This document shows positions 8,398-16,774 of a stretch of DNA of 47,397 nucleotides, in pieces; position 1 is the first letter of the stretch, and every line of letters begins with the position of its first letter. The DNA is taken from positions 1-47,397 of the forward strand of contig JAFLCP010000052.1 of assembly GCA_017303505.1 (NCBI GenBank). The letters are read 5' to 3'. The position numbers and the translations under genes were made by a program. Source of the DNA: Planctomycetota bacterium. Lineage in GTDB: Bacteria; Planctomycetota; Planctomycetia; Pirellulales; Pirellulaceae. The notes beneath the pieces are model-generated. The model worked only from the letters and a program-made list of their open reading frames with translations, did not search any database and had not been told where the DNA came from.

Positions 8398-10071
8398 ATG
8401 AAATCTTTCGCAGTAAATTTCCTCATGTGCGTAGCCTTATGTTCGGCTTTCACCAGCCAACTATTTGGCCAAACCCATCACAAGGCCGATGTCATCGTAT
8501 ATGGTGGAACCTCCGCAGCCATCACGTCGGCCATCAAAGCGAAAGAACTAGGCCATAGCGTAATTGTGGTGTCACCCGATAAACATCTCGGCGGACTTAC
8601 GGCAGGGGGACTGGGCTGGACCGATACGGGTAACAAAGCGGTAATTGGTGGACTTTCGCGTGAATTTTATCATCGCGTTTGGGAACACTACAATTCGGTA
8701 TCAGCTTGGACACAGCAAACGCGCGAGTCGTATGGCAACAAAGGGCAGGGGAATCCTGCTATCGATGGTGCACAACGAACCATGTGGATCTTCGAGCCCA
8801 GCGCCGCAGAAAAAGTATTTGAGGCTTGGGTCAAAGAAAAAGGGATTACAGTAATCCGACCAGCTCTGCTCGATCGCGAAAAGGGAGTGGTAGTCGAAAA
8901 CAAACGTATCAAGTCTTTCCAAACCCTCGATGGCCAAACGTTTTCAGGAAAAATGTTTGTGGATGCGACTTATGAAGGCGACTTGATGGCCGCTGCCGGA
9001 GTGAGCTTTCACGTAGGTCGCGAAGCGAACTCGCAATACGGCGAACAATGGAATGGCATACAAGTCGGTATTCTTCACCACCGCCATCACTTCGGTGTTC
9101 TCAAGGAAGGTATCAGCCCCTATGTCGTTGCAGGCGATCCTGCCAGTGGAATTCTCCCTAACGTCAGCTCCGATCCGCCTGGCGAATATGGCCAAGCCGA
9201 CCATCGCGTCCAGGCTTACTGTTTCCGCATGTGTTTAACAAACCATCCTGCCAATCGAATCCCATTTCCCAAACCTGAAAACTACGATCCCAAGCAATAT
9301 GAAGTACTGCGACGTGTCTTGCTGGCAGGCTGGCGCGAGTTATTTGACAAGTATGATCCGATTCCGAATTTGAAGACGGACACAAACAATCACGGTCCGT
9401 TCAGCACCGACTACATCGGGATGAATTATGACTACCCCAACGCGTCGTACGAACGCCGAAAAGAAATTATTGAAGCCCATCGTCGTTACCAACAAGGCTT
9501 ACTCTATTTCATGGCCAATGATCCAGGTGTGCCTCAAGATGTCCGCGATGCCATGTCAAAATGGGGCTTAGCCAAAGATGAATTTCTCGATAATGAACAT
9601 TGGCCCCATCAAATCTATGTTCGAGAAGCTCGACGGATGGTGGGTGATTTTGTGATGACCGAACATGAACTGTTGAAAACCAAACCGGTCATCGACTCAG
9701 TGGGTATGGGGTCGTACACCATCGACTCCCACAATGTGCAGCGTTACATCACTCCTGAAGGCTTTGTACAAAACGAAGGTGATATTGGAGTTTCAGCCAA
9801 AGGGCCTTACCCAATCTCGATGAAGGCGTTGATGCCAAAGAAAAGTGAAGTTGAAAACTTGGTTGTGCCCGTATGCCTCTCAAGTTCACACATTGCCTTT
9901 GGCTCCATTCGCATGGAGCCCGTATTTATGATCCTGGGAGAATCCGCAGTGACGGTAGCGTCTGTCGCGATCAAGAATAACAGCAGCGTGCAGGATGTGA
10001 CCTATGCCGAAGTAAAACCGATGCTGCTGTCCGCGGGACAAGTTCTCGAATACGCAGCCCCAAAGAAATAG
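8398..10071 (+). CDS. Secreted FAD-dependent oxidoreductase
   Basis: The 557-aa protein has a signal peptide ending near SQLFGQ. It is followed by a dinucleotide-binding fold: ADVIVYGGTSAAITSAIKA (residues about 30-48), then VIVVSP and HLGGLTAGGLGWTD. This matches the FAD_oxidored family (PF12831), often annotated as xanthan lyase-like or FAD-dependent oxidoreductase in Planctomycetota and Bacteroidota. The conserved ARRMVGDFVMTEHEL and a late SSSHIAFGSIRMEP segment, typical of the family C-terminus, are present. The substrate is unknown; sugar or polysaccharide-related chemistry is commonly proposed. It starts 69 bp after the ArsC-like gene in the same orientation, so cotranscription is possible. 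Confidence 0.85.
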   Translation: MKSFAVNFLMCVALCSAFTSQLFGQTHHKADVIVYGGTSAAITSAIKAKELGHSVIVVSPDKHLGGLTAGGLGWTDTGNKAVIGGLSREFYHRVWEHYNSVSAWTQQTRESYGNKGQGNPAIDGAQRTMWIFEPSAAEKVFEAWVKEKGITVIRPALLDREKGVVVENKRIKSFQTLDGQTFSGKMFVDATYEGDLMAAAGVSFHVGREANSQYGEQWNGIQVGILHHRHHFGVLKEGISPYVVAGDPASGILPNVSSDPPGEYGQADHRVQAYCFRMCLTNHPANRIPFPKPENYDPKQYEVLRRVLLAGWRELFDKYDPIPNLKTDTNNHGPFSTDYIGMNYDYPNASYERRKEIIEAHRRYQQGLLYFMANDPGVPQDVRDAMSKWGLAKDEFLDNEHWPHQIYVREARRMVGDFVMTEHELLKTKPVIDSVGMGSYTIDSHNVQRYITPEGFVQNEGDIGVSAKGPYPISMKALMPKKSEVENLVVPVCLSSSHIAFGSIRMEPVFMILGESAVTVASVAIKNNSSVQDVTYAEVKPMLLSAGQVLEYAAPKK

Positions 10072-10266
10072 TTCGATAATTTACGGGGCGTTTGGCTTAG
10101 CAGCCCTCTCGTTTTCATTCCTCTCTCGTGGCAACTTAATTCGGCTGTCCATTGTGGTAGCCATCATTATTCGAAGCCTTATTGTTGGCAGCAATCATTG
10201 CCGTCGTCGCAGAATTAGTTTGAATCGATTGTGCGCGGCAACTTTAAGAAGTACGATAACTCCGCC

Positions 10267-10278
10267 AAGTAATTACTT
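10267..10278. promoter_or_regulatory. Perfect 12-bp palindrome upstream of lipoprotein gene
   Basis: AAGTAATTACTT is perfectly self-complementary. It overlaps a longer inverted repeat, AAGAAGTA (10246-10253) and TACTTCTT (10274-10281). It sits 27 bases before the ATG at 10305. It could be an operator or a leader hairpin; the AT-rich composition raises the chance of coincidence. Confidence 0.3.
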
Positions 10279-10304
10279 CTTCAATGCCAGGGATAATCTT
10301 CCAC

Positions 10305-11189
10305 ATGTACCGTTGCACAAATTGCATCCTACCGACTCGATTCTACGCTGCAACATTGATCCTGCTTACCTGGCTATTTCTAGGCTGCGGTACTAGCTCG
10401 TCCAACGCCACAAACGGGAACGGACAAGGACCGACTATCACATCCAAAAGTTCGGCTCAACCACGCGACTGGATCAAGGCAGGCGAATACTACGATCATT
10501 TCGCTGATCTCAATGCTCCGATTTTGGCAATCCCCGAAACGGAGCGAGCTTGGCTGAAGTATCGCGAAGTTCTCCCAAAGCTAAAAGCGATTGATAGCTG
10601 GAAACGCGATGCTGCCCAGCCAGACTCCGCCGCTTGGGACTCAACCGTCACGTTCTTGAACGCCAACCGCAACACTATTGATCAATTGGTCGTAATCTCG
10701 CAAATGCCTCAACTCGGTTTCCCGCTGGATGCCGATCTCAATATCGACGATTCGATTGCTTTTGGCATGTTGATGCAGGGTAAATCGCCCACACCTCGAC
10801 TCATGGAAACGGTATTGCTCGCGACAGCAAAACTGTCGCCGGCAGTCTACTTGATGAATGCCGCAGCTCGCGACGCTGCGATAAGGAACGATGGTGCTGC
10901 AGCCCTTAAGTACCATCAAGCAGCCTTGAATCTATGCAACCACTTAGGACAACAACCTGGCGGTGCCGCTCAAAGGATCGCAACCGAACGCACCATTGAA
11001 GCGTTTACATCGATCCGCAATGTTATGCAGAATCATCCTCAACTCTGGAACGCTCAGCAACTTAACGAACTCAAATCTGCGATCGAGAATTTCAACGTTA
11101 CAGGCATGACGAATGTTATCGAGTTCGATGGCTTTCGCTCGATCATCGACACAATCAGCGTTACCAGGAAACGACAAACAAGGATTTGA
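10305..11189 (+). CDS. Lipoprotein of unknown function, 5' part of a probably frameshifted gene
   Basis: I prefer ATG 10305, because AGGGA lies upstream and it gives a compact lipoprotein signal: TRFYAATLILLTWLFLGC with Cys28. ATG 10284 is the other option. The mature part is alpha-helical, with no recognised enzyme motif (WIKAGEYYDHFADLN, then ARDAAIRNDGAAALKYHQAAL, which resembles a helical repeat). The frame ends at TGA 11189 after an atypical basic tail, TRKRQTRI. The next frame, open from 11113, continues with a domain usually joined to such proteins. A one-base slip near 11150-11165 would give TIS-ALPGNDKQGFEG and a single protein of nearly 490 residues. It could be a sequencing error, a real mutation or programmed frameshifting; no obvious slippery heptamer was seen. 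Confidence 0.65.
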   Translation: MYRCTNCILPTRFYAATLILLTWLFLGCGTSSSNATNGNGQGPTITSKSSAQPRDWIKAGEYYDHFADLNAPILAIPETERAWLKYREVLPKLKAIDSWKRDAAQPDSAAWDSTVTFLNANRNTIDQLVVISQMPQLGFPLDADLNIDDSIAFGMLMQGKSPTPRLMETVLLATAKLSPAVYLMNAAARDAAIRNDGAAALKYHQAALNLCNHLGQQPGGAAQRIATERTIEAFTSIRNVMQNHPQLWNAQQLNELKSAIENFNVTGMTNVIEFDGFRSIIDTISVTRKRQTRI

Positions 11190-11784
11190 AGGCGCACTGA
11201 TGAAACTCGGTACAACAGTCGCCGAAGCGAAGGATGCCATAGCGTCGCCCAGCGAGGAGATCGATTTTCTGGAAGGTTTGAAAACCAAGTGCAACGCCGA
11301 ATATTCCAAAGCGATTTGGGAACGGACTGCTTGGTCGGCCAATATCGATTTACAGGAACTTACCGAATCCAAGAAAAAGTACTTTTCACCTCTTTTGTAT
11401 CCAGCCCTTGAACCTACGTATTACCTCACGGAAGTCGCACAGCAAGAACGCAATGCCGCTTTGGTTACAGCTGGCCTCTTAATTTATCACACGAGCCATG
11501 GAACATGGCCACAGGATCTCGCCGAATTACAACCAGCCATCATTGCCACGCTTCCAGTCGATCGATTCGATGGTAAACCTTTTCGCTACGCTTATACAGC
11601 TGAGAAGGCAACACTCTATTCCGTTTTCTTGAACGGCAAAGAAGACCCTGGTGCGCTGATGCCCATTCCGACGTCGATCACCGTTGCTCAATTGCTTGCC
11701 GAAAAAACGGCTGTTGCGAAACAATTCCCAGGCGATTGGCTATTATGGACGTCGGGTGGACCAATTCCTAAAACTCAAGATTGA
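11113..11784 (+). CDS. 3' part of the frameshifted lipoprotein gene
   Basis: This frame overlaps the preceding one by 77 bases and has no signal peptide of its own. Its C-terminal part (QQERNAALVTAGLLIYHTSHG followed by TWPQDLAEL and a DRFDGKPFRY segment) matches a module common in exported planctomycete proteins: a helix, then a WP.SL.EL and P.DPFDGKP.RY pattern ending in YSV..NGKED. Such modules normally follow an exported N-terminal region, which supports fusion with the upstream lipoprotein part. If translated independently, ATG 11200 with GAAGG seven bases upstream is the likeliest start. A strong hairpin follows the stop. The function is unknown. Confidence 0.65.
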   Translation: MLSSSMAFARSSTQSALPGNDKQGFEGALMKLGTTVAEAKDAIASPSEEIDFLEGLKTKCNAEYSKAIWERTAWSANIDLQELTESKKKYFSPLLYPALEPTYYLTEVAQQERNAALVTAGLLIYHTSHGTWPQDLAELQPAIIATLPVDRFDGKPFRYAYTAEKATLYSVFLNGKEDPGALMPIPTSITVAQLLAEKTAVAKQFPGDWLLWTSGGPIPKTQD

Positions 11785-11796
11785 GAAGTCGAAGAA

Positions 11797-11830
11797 CTTT
11801 GCACCATCAACTCCTGGTGATGGTGCGAAG
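11797..11830. terminator. Bidirectional terminator-like hairpin between convergent genes
   Basis: CTTTGCACCATCA (11797-11809) pairs with TGATGGTGCGAAG (11818-11830) in a 13-bp stem with one G-T pair and an 8-base loop. It lies between the stops of two convergent genes (11784 and 11839). U-runs are weak on both sides, but position and stem strength favour termination. Confidence 0.6.
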
Positions 11831-11838
11831 CAATTCCT

Positions 11839-12552
11839 TTAGGCTGAAAACAATGTTCGAGCCTGCTCCACCATGCGATTAACCCAATCCTCTTGTTGCT
11901 TTTGCAAGCTCGGAAGCGGATGTAGATACTTGTTGGTTGTACCTTCCTTCAACAGGCCACTTAAATTTTTCAACGGCATCAGTGTTGCTTCGCAGCGTTC
12001 GATCAGTGGCTCTAAATGCGGACTCACTCCCCAAGCTCGCACGATGGGCAAGTCGGCGTATTTCAACAGCTGCTCTTTGAGTTCTTTTCGCCGCAGCTTG
12101 GAGAACACACTATGCGCATCAAACTGCTGCTCAGCCTCTAACTGTTTGTACTGCTGAATAAATAACGGACTTTTGGTGCAACGTAGGTCCGATAGATTAA
12201 GCACGCGGACATGCTTTAGGTTGAAGCACTGCATGACGCGCATGACTTGATACTGAGTGGTGTCTGGCTTTGTTGGAACCAATGAGATTTTCAATTCGCC
12301 TATCTGATCCCCCTTAATGCGATAATCCACTTCAACCAGAGGTTGAGACGAACCCGGATTCATCATCACAAAAAGCGCGTCAGGTCGTTGCTTGGGAATG
12401 GAAGCATATTGCGAAGGGACTATGGGCTTGGCAATGATCTCCAAAACATTGCGGCACTCAATCACACAATCAGGAGCAACCTCAACGGTGTAGAAATTGC
12501 CTAAGATTTCAAATTTCTCTTTGAGTGCTTGAGCGGGTACAAAAGCGACCAT
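11839..12552 (-). CDS. DUF1643-like protein of unknown function
   Basis: The frame is open upstream to 12696, but the extra 48 residues are Cys/Trp-rich and unlike a normal N-terminus, so ATG 12552 (MVAFVPAQALKEKFEIL) is preferred, giving 237 aa. The core DALFVMMNPGSS, followed by QVMRVMQCFNLKHVRVLNLSDLR, resembles DUF1643 (PF07799), whose members read LFILLNPSTAD and later V.VLNL..LR. A coiled, charged segment follows (LEAEQQFDAHSVFSKLRRKEL). It is probably cytosolic. DUF1643 members occur as single genes and in mobile or defence contexts; nothing here suggests such a context. No ribosome site is obvious before either start. Confidence 0.55.
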   Translation of the reverse strand: MVAFVPAQALKEKFEILGNFYTVEVAPDCVIECRNVLEIIAKPIVPSQYASIPKQRPDALFVMMNPGSSQPLVEVDYRIKGDQIGELKISLVPTKPDTTQYQVMRVMQCFNLKHVRVLNLSDLRCTKSPLFIQQYKQLEAEQQFDAHSVFSKLRRKELKEQLLKYADLPIVRAWGVSPHLEPLIERCEATLMPLKNLSGLLKEGTTNKYLHPLPSLQKQQEDWVNRMVEQARTLFSA

Positions 12553-12760
12553 GAGTGTAGTCAACTCTGCAGGAGCTTCGGTGCTGAGATAGGTAACGCA
12601 GGGAAAGTGTACCCCACTTCCCTTGAACCACAACACGAGCCATGAAAGAAACGACGCTCCGCACAGGATGTCGCAATACCCAAGACAAGCGGTCAACCTC
12701 TATTGAAGGCCCGCATTAGATTGCTCAAGCCTACAGTCTCAAACCTGTAGCCTGCTAAAG

Positions 12761-12847
12761 CGGATGGGGAGGGATTCGAACCCACGGTAGCCTTTCGACT
12801 ACTCCGGTTTTCAAGACCGGTGCGATAAACCACTCTGCCACCCATCC
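12761..12847 (-). tRNA. tRNA-Ser (anticodon UGA)
   Basis: The minus strand folds as an 87-base class II tRNA. The acceptor arms GGATGGG and CCCATCC pair perfectly, with G as discriminator. The anticodon loop CTTGAAA sits between CCGGT and ACCGG, with anticodon TGA at 12811-12813. A long variable arm (TAGTC-GAAA-GGCTA) and a GGTTCGAATCC T-arm mark serine. CCA is not encoded. Confidence 0.95.
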
Positions 12848-12890
12848 AGACGCGATTTTGTACTCACTCCGCCCCAGTTATGTCAAGGCA

Positions 12891-12929
12891 GGACCGAGCC
12901 TAAGACCGCTTTGTAGACATTGGCGTTCA
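12891..12929 (+). repeat. Degenerate direct repeat, copy A
   Basis: GGACCGAGCCTAAGACCGCT and the bases that follow resemble the copy at 13096-13133 at most positions. It is followed by GAATTT-TCGTCG-AAATTC, a small perfect hairpin. Confidence 0.55.
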
Positions 12930-13030
12930 GAATTTTCGTCGAAATTCTCCTCGCTCACAGGCTCTGCCTGGGAACGCGCTGCATTAGAGGCTCCTACCTC
13001 GTCTCCCTCCTCAACATCTCTCCCGACGCC

Positions 13031-13065
13031 TAGCCTCCGCTGCGCTCCAGCTACGGGTTAAACGA
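13031..13065 (+). repeat. Interspersed intergenic repeat TAGCCT...ACGGGYTAAACGA, copy 1
   Basis: The element starts TAGCCTCCGCTGCGCTCC and ends ACGGGTTAAACGA. Related copies occur at 17555-17589 and 38791-38816, always between genes. The ends are conserved and the middle is variable. Confidence 0.6.
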
Positions 13066-13095
13066 ATCCAAAACGAAGATATGTAGGACAAATAG

Positions 13096-13133
13096 GGACC
13101 GAGTCCTAGACCGTTTTGCAGGCATTCCCGTTC
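13096..13133 (+). repeat. Degenerate direct repeat, copy B
   Basis: GGACCGAGTCCTAGACCGTT matches copy A at 12891 with a few substitutions, then continues GCAGGCATTCCCGTTC against GTAGACATTGGCGTTC. An AT-rich segment resembling the copy A hairpin follows. Confidence 0.55.
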
Positions 13134-13312
13134 GATTTTTTTGAACAAATTCGGTTCGCCGGAATAATTCCCGCTCCCCCGTCAATCTGGTTCGAGTATT
13201 GGCCTGGGCACGATCGCTCACTTTTGCTACTTACCCCCTCGAATCCGTTTTTCTGCTTGCCTGCATTCCTTCGAATGTTGGCGTCAAGCGAACGTTGTAC
13301 TAGGAACGCGCC

Positions 13313-14815
13313 ATGACTGGCTCCATTTCATATTGCCCTGAATCTAACTTTCGTTTTGAAAAGTGCGTCCTGCCTACGGTAGGACAACTTTCTCAAAGTC
13401 TACGGCAAATATGGCTGGTCGCTATCGCTTGGATCGCGGTATCCCCAGCGTTGCTATTTGCACAAGGCACCACAGTCGTTGGCGGCCAGGGTGCTTTGTT
13501 GATGAAACATGGCGACGTCATTTCGGGCGAACTGGCGCCGATGGGCGATCAAATCGCAGTTCGTATCGATGAAAACAACTCCGTTTTTATCCCTGTTCGT
13601 CAAATCGAATACAGCGCTGGCTCAGTATTGGAAATTTACCAATACAAAATGAAAAAGTATGGCCGAATTGGTACGGGCGAACATTATCAGATGGCTCTGT
13701 GGTGCTTGAAAAACAAACTCAATGATCAAGCAATTCTGCATTATGAAGAACTGAAACGAATGATACCCAATGATCCGATCGTCAAGCGGTTAGCCATTCA
13801 GATAAAGGAAACCATTCTTCAAGAGCCTTGGGCCAAAGAAGTTATTCGCCAACAGACACAACAAAAAGCGACTTCATCAAACGCGAATAGCGTGGTTACC
13901 GCGAGTGGAAATAGCAGCCAAGGTGGCGGTGTGCAAACCGCTGGTGGCAGTAGCACGCTCAACCATAAACCCACTCCTGCAACCTCGTCAGTTTCTACAT
14001 CGACTCAACGACCCCAGTCGATTCCTAAGTCGAACGGCGAACCATCACCACTGCCGAATTCAAACTCAGCCGCCAAGCCTATGACCTTTGAACCCTACGT
14101 GTCCGATGAAGCAGCCAAACTATTTCGCTCTCATTTGCAACCCATTCTGATTCAAAAGTGCGGTCAATCGGGTTGCCATGGTGCCCAGGCGACGAATCAA
14201 CTCAAACTGCTGCGTCCCAATGTAAATTCGACCAAGAAAACAGCTGAAACCAACATCGCATCGCTAGTGCCTTTCATCGATGCGGCTGATGCTAACAAAT
14301 CAAAACTATATCAATTAGCCACACGTCCTCATGGCCCGCAAAAGACCGGTTCCATTGGCCAAATTGATAATGACGGCAGCGACGAATTGTTAGGTTGGCT
14401 CCGTTTGGTCATTTACCAAACTCAACAAAACCAAATGGTTGGTATACAACCCGGAATGCCGCTGGGACCTAACGGGCTACCACTGACATCGGGCCAATCG
14501 GGTTCGCCTCATCTTTGGCAACAACACCTGGATCGCATACCGGGCGGGGCTGCTGCCGGGCTCGCAACGGGTGATCGCCCCAGCCTTAATGATGCGCCAG
14601 TGGTTTCGGTTCAAAACTATGACAGTCTGATTCAAAAGCCCTTTATGCCCGACATCAGCAAGGAAGTGACACCTTCCGAGCTCGACCGGCTTGAAGAAGA
14701 GGTTCGACGAGCGGAAGCTGCCGAAAAAGGTGAAGTTGTCAGCAGCAATCCACCCACTTCTGGCGATCCTTTTGATCCCAATGCCTTCAACAACCAATAT
14801 CGTAAGCCAGAATAA
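13313..14815 (+). CDS. Exported protein with CX4CH cytochrome-like motif
   Basis: AGGA seven bases upstream supports ATG 13313. The 500-aa protein has an N-terminal hydrophobic export segment (IWLVAIAWIAVSPALLFAQ) after an unusually long n-region. Residues about 60-190 form a helical region resembling planctomycete proteins with GDVISGELAPMGDQIAVRI. A Gly/Ser/Pro-rich linker follows (about 190-265). A C-terminal domain begins SDEAAKLFRSHLQPILIQKCG and contains C283-X4-C288-H289, then G. This resembles the planctomycete cytochrome C domain (PSCyt1-like), except that the haem motif is CX4CH rather than CX2CH. Whether haem is bound is uncertain; the motif may be structural. The function is unknown. 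Confidence 0.75.
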   Translation: MTGSISYCPESNFRFEKCVLPTVGQLSQSLRQIWLVAIAWIAVSPALLFAQGTTVVGGQGALLMKHGDVISGELAPMGDQIAVRIDENNSVFIPVRQIEYSAGSVLEIYQYKMKKYGRIGTGEHYQMALWCLKNKLNDQAILHYEELKRMIPNDPIVKRLAIQIKETILQEPWAKEVIRQQTQQKATSSNANSVVTASGNSSQGGGVQTAGGSSTLNHKPTPATSSVSTSTQRPQSIPKSNGEPSPLPNSNSAAKPMTFEPYVSDEAAKLFRSHLQPILIQKCGQSGCHGAQATNQLKLLRPNVNSTKKTAETNIASLVPFIDAADANKSKLYQLATRPHGPQKTGSIGQIDNDGSDELLGWLRLVIYQTQQNQMVGIQPGMPLGPNGLPLTSGQSGSPHLWQQHLDRIPGGAAAGLATGDRPSLNDAPVVSVQNYDSLIQKPFMPDISKEVTPSELDRLEEEVRRAEAAEKGEVVSSNPPTSGDPFDPNAFNNQYRKPE

Positions 14816-14850
14816 GGTAGGCTAATTGAGTCACCTTTCTGATGATTCCC

Positions 14851-14884
14851 CCCATTTTTCGGCTGAAAACCGTATGAAAATGGG
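14851..14884 (+). terminator. Stem-loop between the CX4CH gene and aspS
   Basis: CCCATTTT (14851-14858) pairs with AAAATGGG (14877-14884), with an inner CGG/CCG pair around CTGAAAA. It is 36 bases after the stop of the upstream gene and 109 before aspS. No U-run follows, so it may be either a terminator or part of the aspS leader. Confidence 0.45.
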
Positions 14885-14992
14885 ATGAGGGCATAGGGAT
14901 GACGAGCTTGGCTCGCTGTTCAGATGTCGAAAGTCGAATAAAATACCCCCACATTTAACGCTTCATCGATAGTTCACAAAGGAAGAATTGCC

Positions 14993-16774
14993 TTGTTGCG
15001 AACGCATACATGCGGTCAGTTACGAGTTGAAAACGTTGGTCAAGAAGTAACGCTGTGCGGCTGGGTAGACACCACACGCGATCACGGCGGAGCAGTGTTT
15101 CTTGACTTACGAGACCGTTACGGAAAAACTCAAGTTGTTGTGGCTCCTCAAAGCGGCCCTGAGGTTTTAGAACTAGCGAAGAGCCTTCGTGGCGAAGACG
15201 TCGTTTTGGTTCGAGGTACCGTCTCGCATCGACTTGAAGGGAAGATAAACGCGAAAATTGCTACTGGCGAAATCGAAATCCGCGGTACGTATGTCGAGGT
15301 TTTGAATCGCTCTGTAACCCCTCCATTCTTTCCCGGCCAAGAAGAATTGCCTGGCGAAGATTTGCGATTGAAGTATCGCTATCTCGACCTCCGTCGCGAG
15401 CAAATGCAAAAAACATTGATCTTGCGCAGCCGCATCGAAAAAACCATGCGTGACTACTTCGAAGAAAATGATTTCATCGATGTGGAAACTCCTATCTTGG
15501 GACGAAGTACCCCAGAAGGTGCTCGCGATTACCTTGTACCAAGCCGTGTTCATTGGGGTCACTTCTATGCGCTGCCCCAATCTCCACAGCTCTATAAACA
15601 AATCATGATGATCGCAGGTTACGATCGCTATGTGCAAATCGCTCGTTGCTTCCGCGACGAAGACTTGCGAGCGGATCGTCAACCTGAGTTCACACAGTTG
15701 GACTTGGAAATGTCGTTCGTCAATGCCGAAGACATTATCGGCATGATTGATGGCTTGATGGTCCGTTTGGCCAAAGAGCATTTGGGAATCGAGTTGAAGA
15801 CTCCATTGCCTCGCATGACCTATGACGAAGCAATGCGTCGCTTCGGATCAGATTGTCCCGACTTGCGATATGGACTAGAGATCGTAGACATCTCCGCACA
15901 AGCCAAGAAGACAGAGTTTCGCGTCTTCCGTGAAACGGTGGATGCCGGTGGGTATGTACGCGGATTCAACGTGAATGGTCGAGCTGAAGAATTCTCGCGC
16001 AAGCGAATTGATGAACTCACCGAGATCATCAAGAAAGACTTTGGCGCTAAAGGCCTTGCATGGTTCCGAGTCGAGCCCGATGGAACTTTATGGTCACCGA
16101 TTTCCAAGAACCTCGCCCCTGAGTTATTGGTTGAAATTGGCCAAGCATTCTCGGCGAAGCCTAGCGACATTATCTTCTTGGTGGCGGATAGTTGGGATGT
16201 AACCTGCAAAGCTCTCAACGGCCTACGACGTCGTTTGGCGGCTGAACTAAAGCTTTACGACCCCAAAACGATGAATTTCTCGTGGGTGGTTGAATTCCCC
16301 ATGTTCGACCATGACCCCGAAGAAAATCGGTGGGTCGCTATGCACCATCCATTTACGGCCCCTCGCGTCCAAGACTTTGAGATGCTCAACACCGATCCTG
16401 GTCGATGCCGTGCTCAAGCCTATGACTTGGTCATCAACGGCTATGAAGCTGGGGGTGGTACCATCCGCATCCACAACAGCGATATCCAAAGCCAAGTTTT
16501 TGGTTTGCTCGGCATCACACCTGAGATAGCCCGCGATCGCTTTGGCTTCTTGTTGGATGCATTGCGATTTGGAGCTCCACCGCACGGTGGTATTGCTCTA
16601 GGCATCGACCGAATTGTGATGCTCTTTGGTGGTATGGACAACATTCGTGATTGTATCGCTTTTCCGAAGACCCAGAAAGCAACGGACATGATGACCGAAG
16701 CGCCTGGCACAGTGGAAAAGAAGCAACTCAAGGAGTTGCATATCCAAATCGAAACACCACCAGCGAGCGCTTAA
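14993..16774 (+). CDS. aspS: Aspartyl-tRNA synthetase, probably nondiscriminating
   Basis: The 593-aa protein is a bacterial-type class IIb synthetase with an N-terminal anticodon-binding OB fold (about 1-115), catalytic motif 2 (FRDEDLRADRQPEFTQLDLEM), a GAD insert in the middle, and motif 3 (GIALGIDRIVMLFGG). It charges tRNA-Asp with aspartate in the cytosol. The start is TTG at 14993, supported by GGAAG upstream; the next TTG codon at 14996 is possible. His31 in TRDHGG, where E. coli has Leu30, matches the residue associated with nondiscriminating AspRS in Pseudomonas. If so, the enzyme also makes Asp-tRNA-Asn, and the cell would need GatCAB. The stop overlaps the dedA start by one base. 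Confidence 0.97.
   Translation: MLRTHTCGQLRVENVGQEVTLCGWVDTTRDHGGAVFLDLRDRYGKTQVVVAPQSGPEVLELAKSLRGEDVVLVRGTVSHRLEGKINAKIATGEIEIRGTYVEVLNRSVTPPFFPGQEELPGEDLRLKYRYLDLRREQMQKTLILRSRIEKTMRDYFEENDFIDVETPILGRSTPEGARDYLVPSRVHWGHFYALPQSPQLYKQIMMIAGYDRYVQIARCFRDEDLRADRQPEFTQLDLEMSFVNAEDIIGMIDGLMVRLAKEHLGIELKTPLPRMTYDEAMRRFGSDCPDLRYGLEIVDISAQAKKTEFRVFRETVDAGGYVRGFNVNGRAEEFSRKRIDELTEIIKKDFGAKGLAWFRVEPDGTLWSPISKNLAPELLVEIGQAFSAKPSDIIFLVADSWDVTCKALNGLRRRLAAELKLYDPKTMNFSWVVEFPMFDHDPEENRWVAMHHPFTAPRVQDFEMLNTDPGRCRAQAYDLVINGYEAGGGTIRIHNSDIQSQVFGLLGITPEIARDRFGFLLDALRFGAPPHGGIALGIDRIVMLFGGMDNIRDCIAFPKTQKATDMMTEAPGTVEKKQLKELHIQIETPPASA

Larger units (their letters stand above)
12848..13312. other. 465-bp gene-free region with degenerate repeats
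   Basis: No gene on either strand is convincing. The region holds two copies of a roughly 38-bp degenerate direct repeat (12891-12929 and 13096-13133) and one copy of a repeat shared with two other intergenic regions (13031-13065). A short frame at 13116-13316 overlaps the next gene and has no ribosome site. Confidence 0.6.

Noticed and set aside
12553-12696. N-terminal extension of the DUF1643-like frame
   Set aside because: The 48 added residues are Cys/Trp-rich, carry no ribosome site and precede a normal start at 12552.
13116-13316. 66-codon frame before the CX4CH gene
   Set aside because: No ribosome site or conserved motif; it overlaps the next gene start and sits in a repeat-bearing region.
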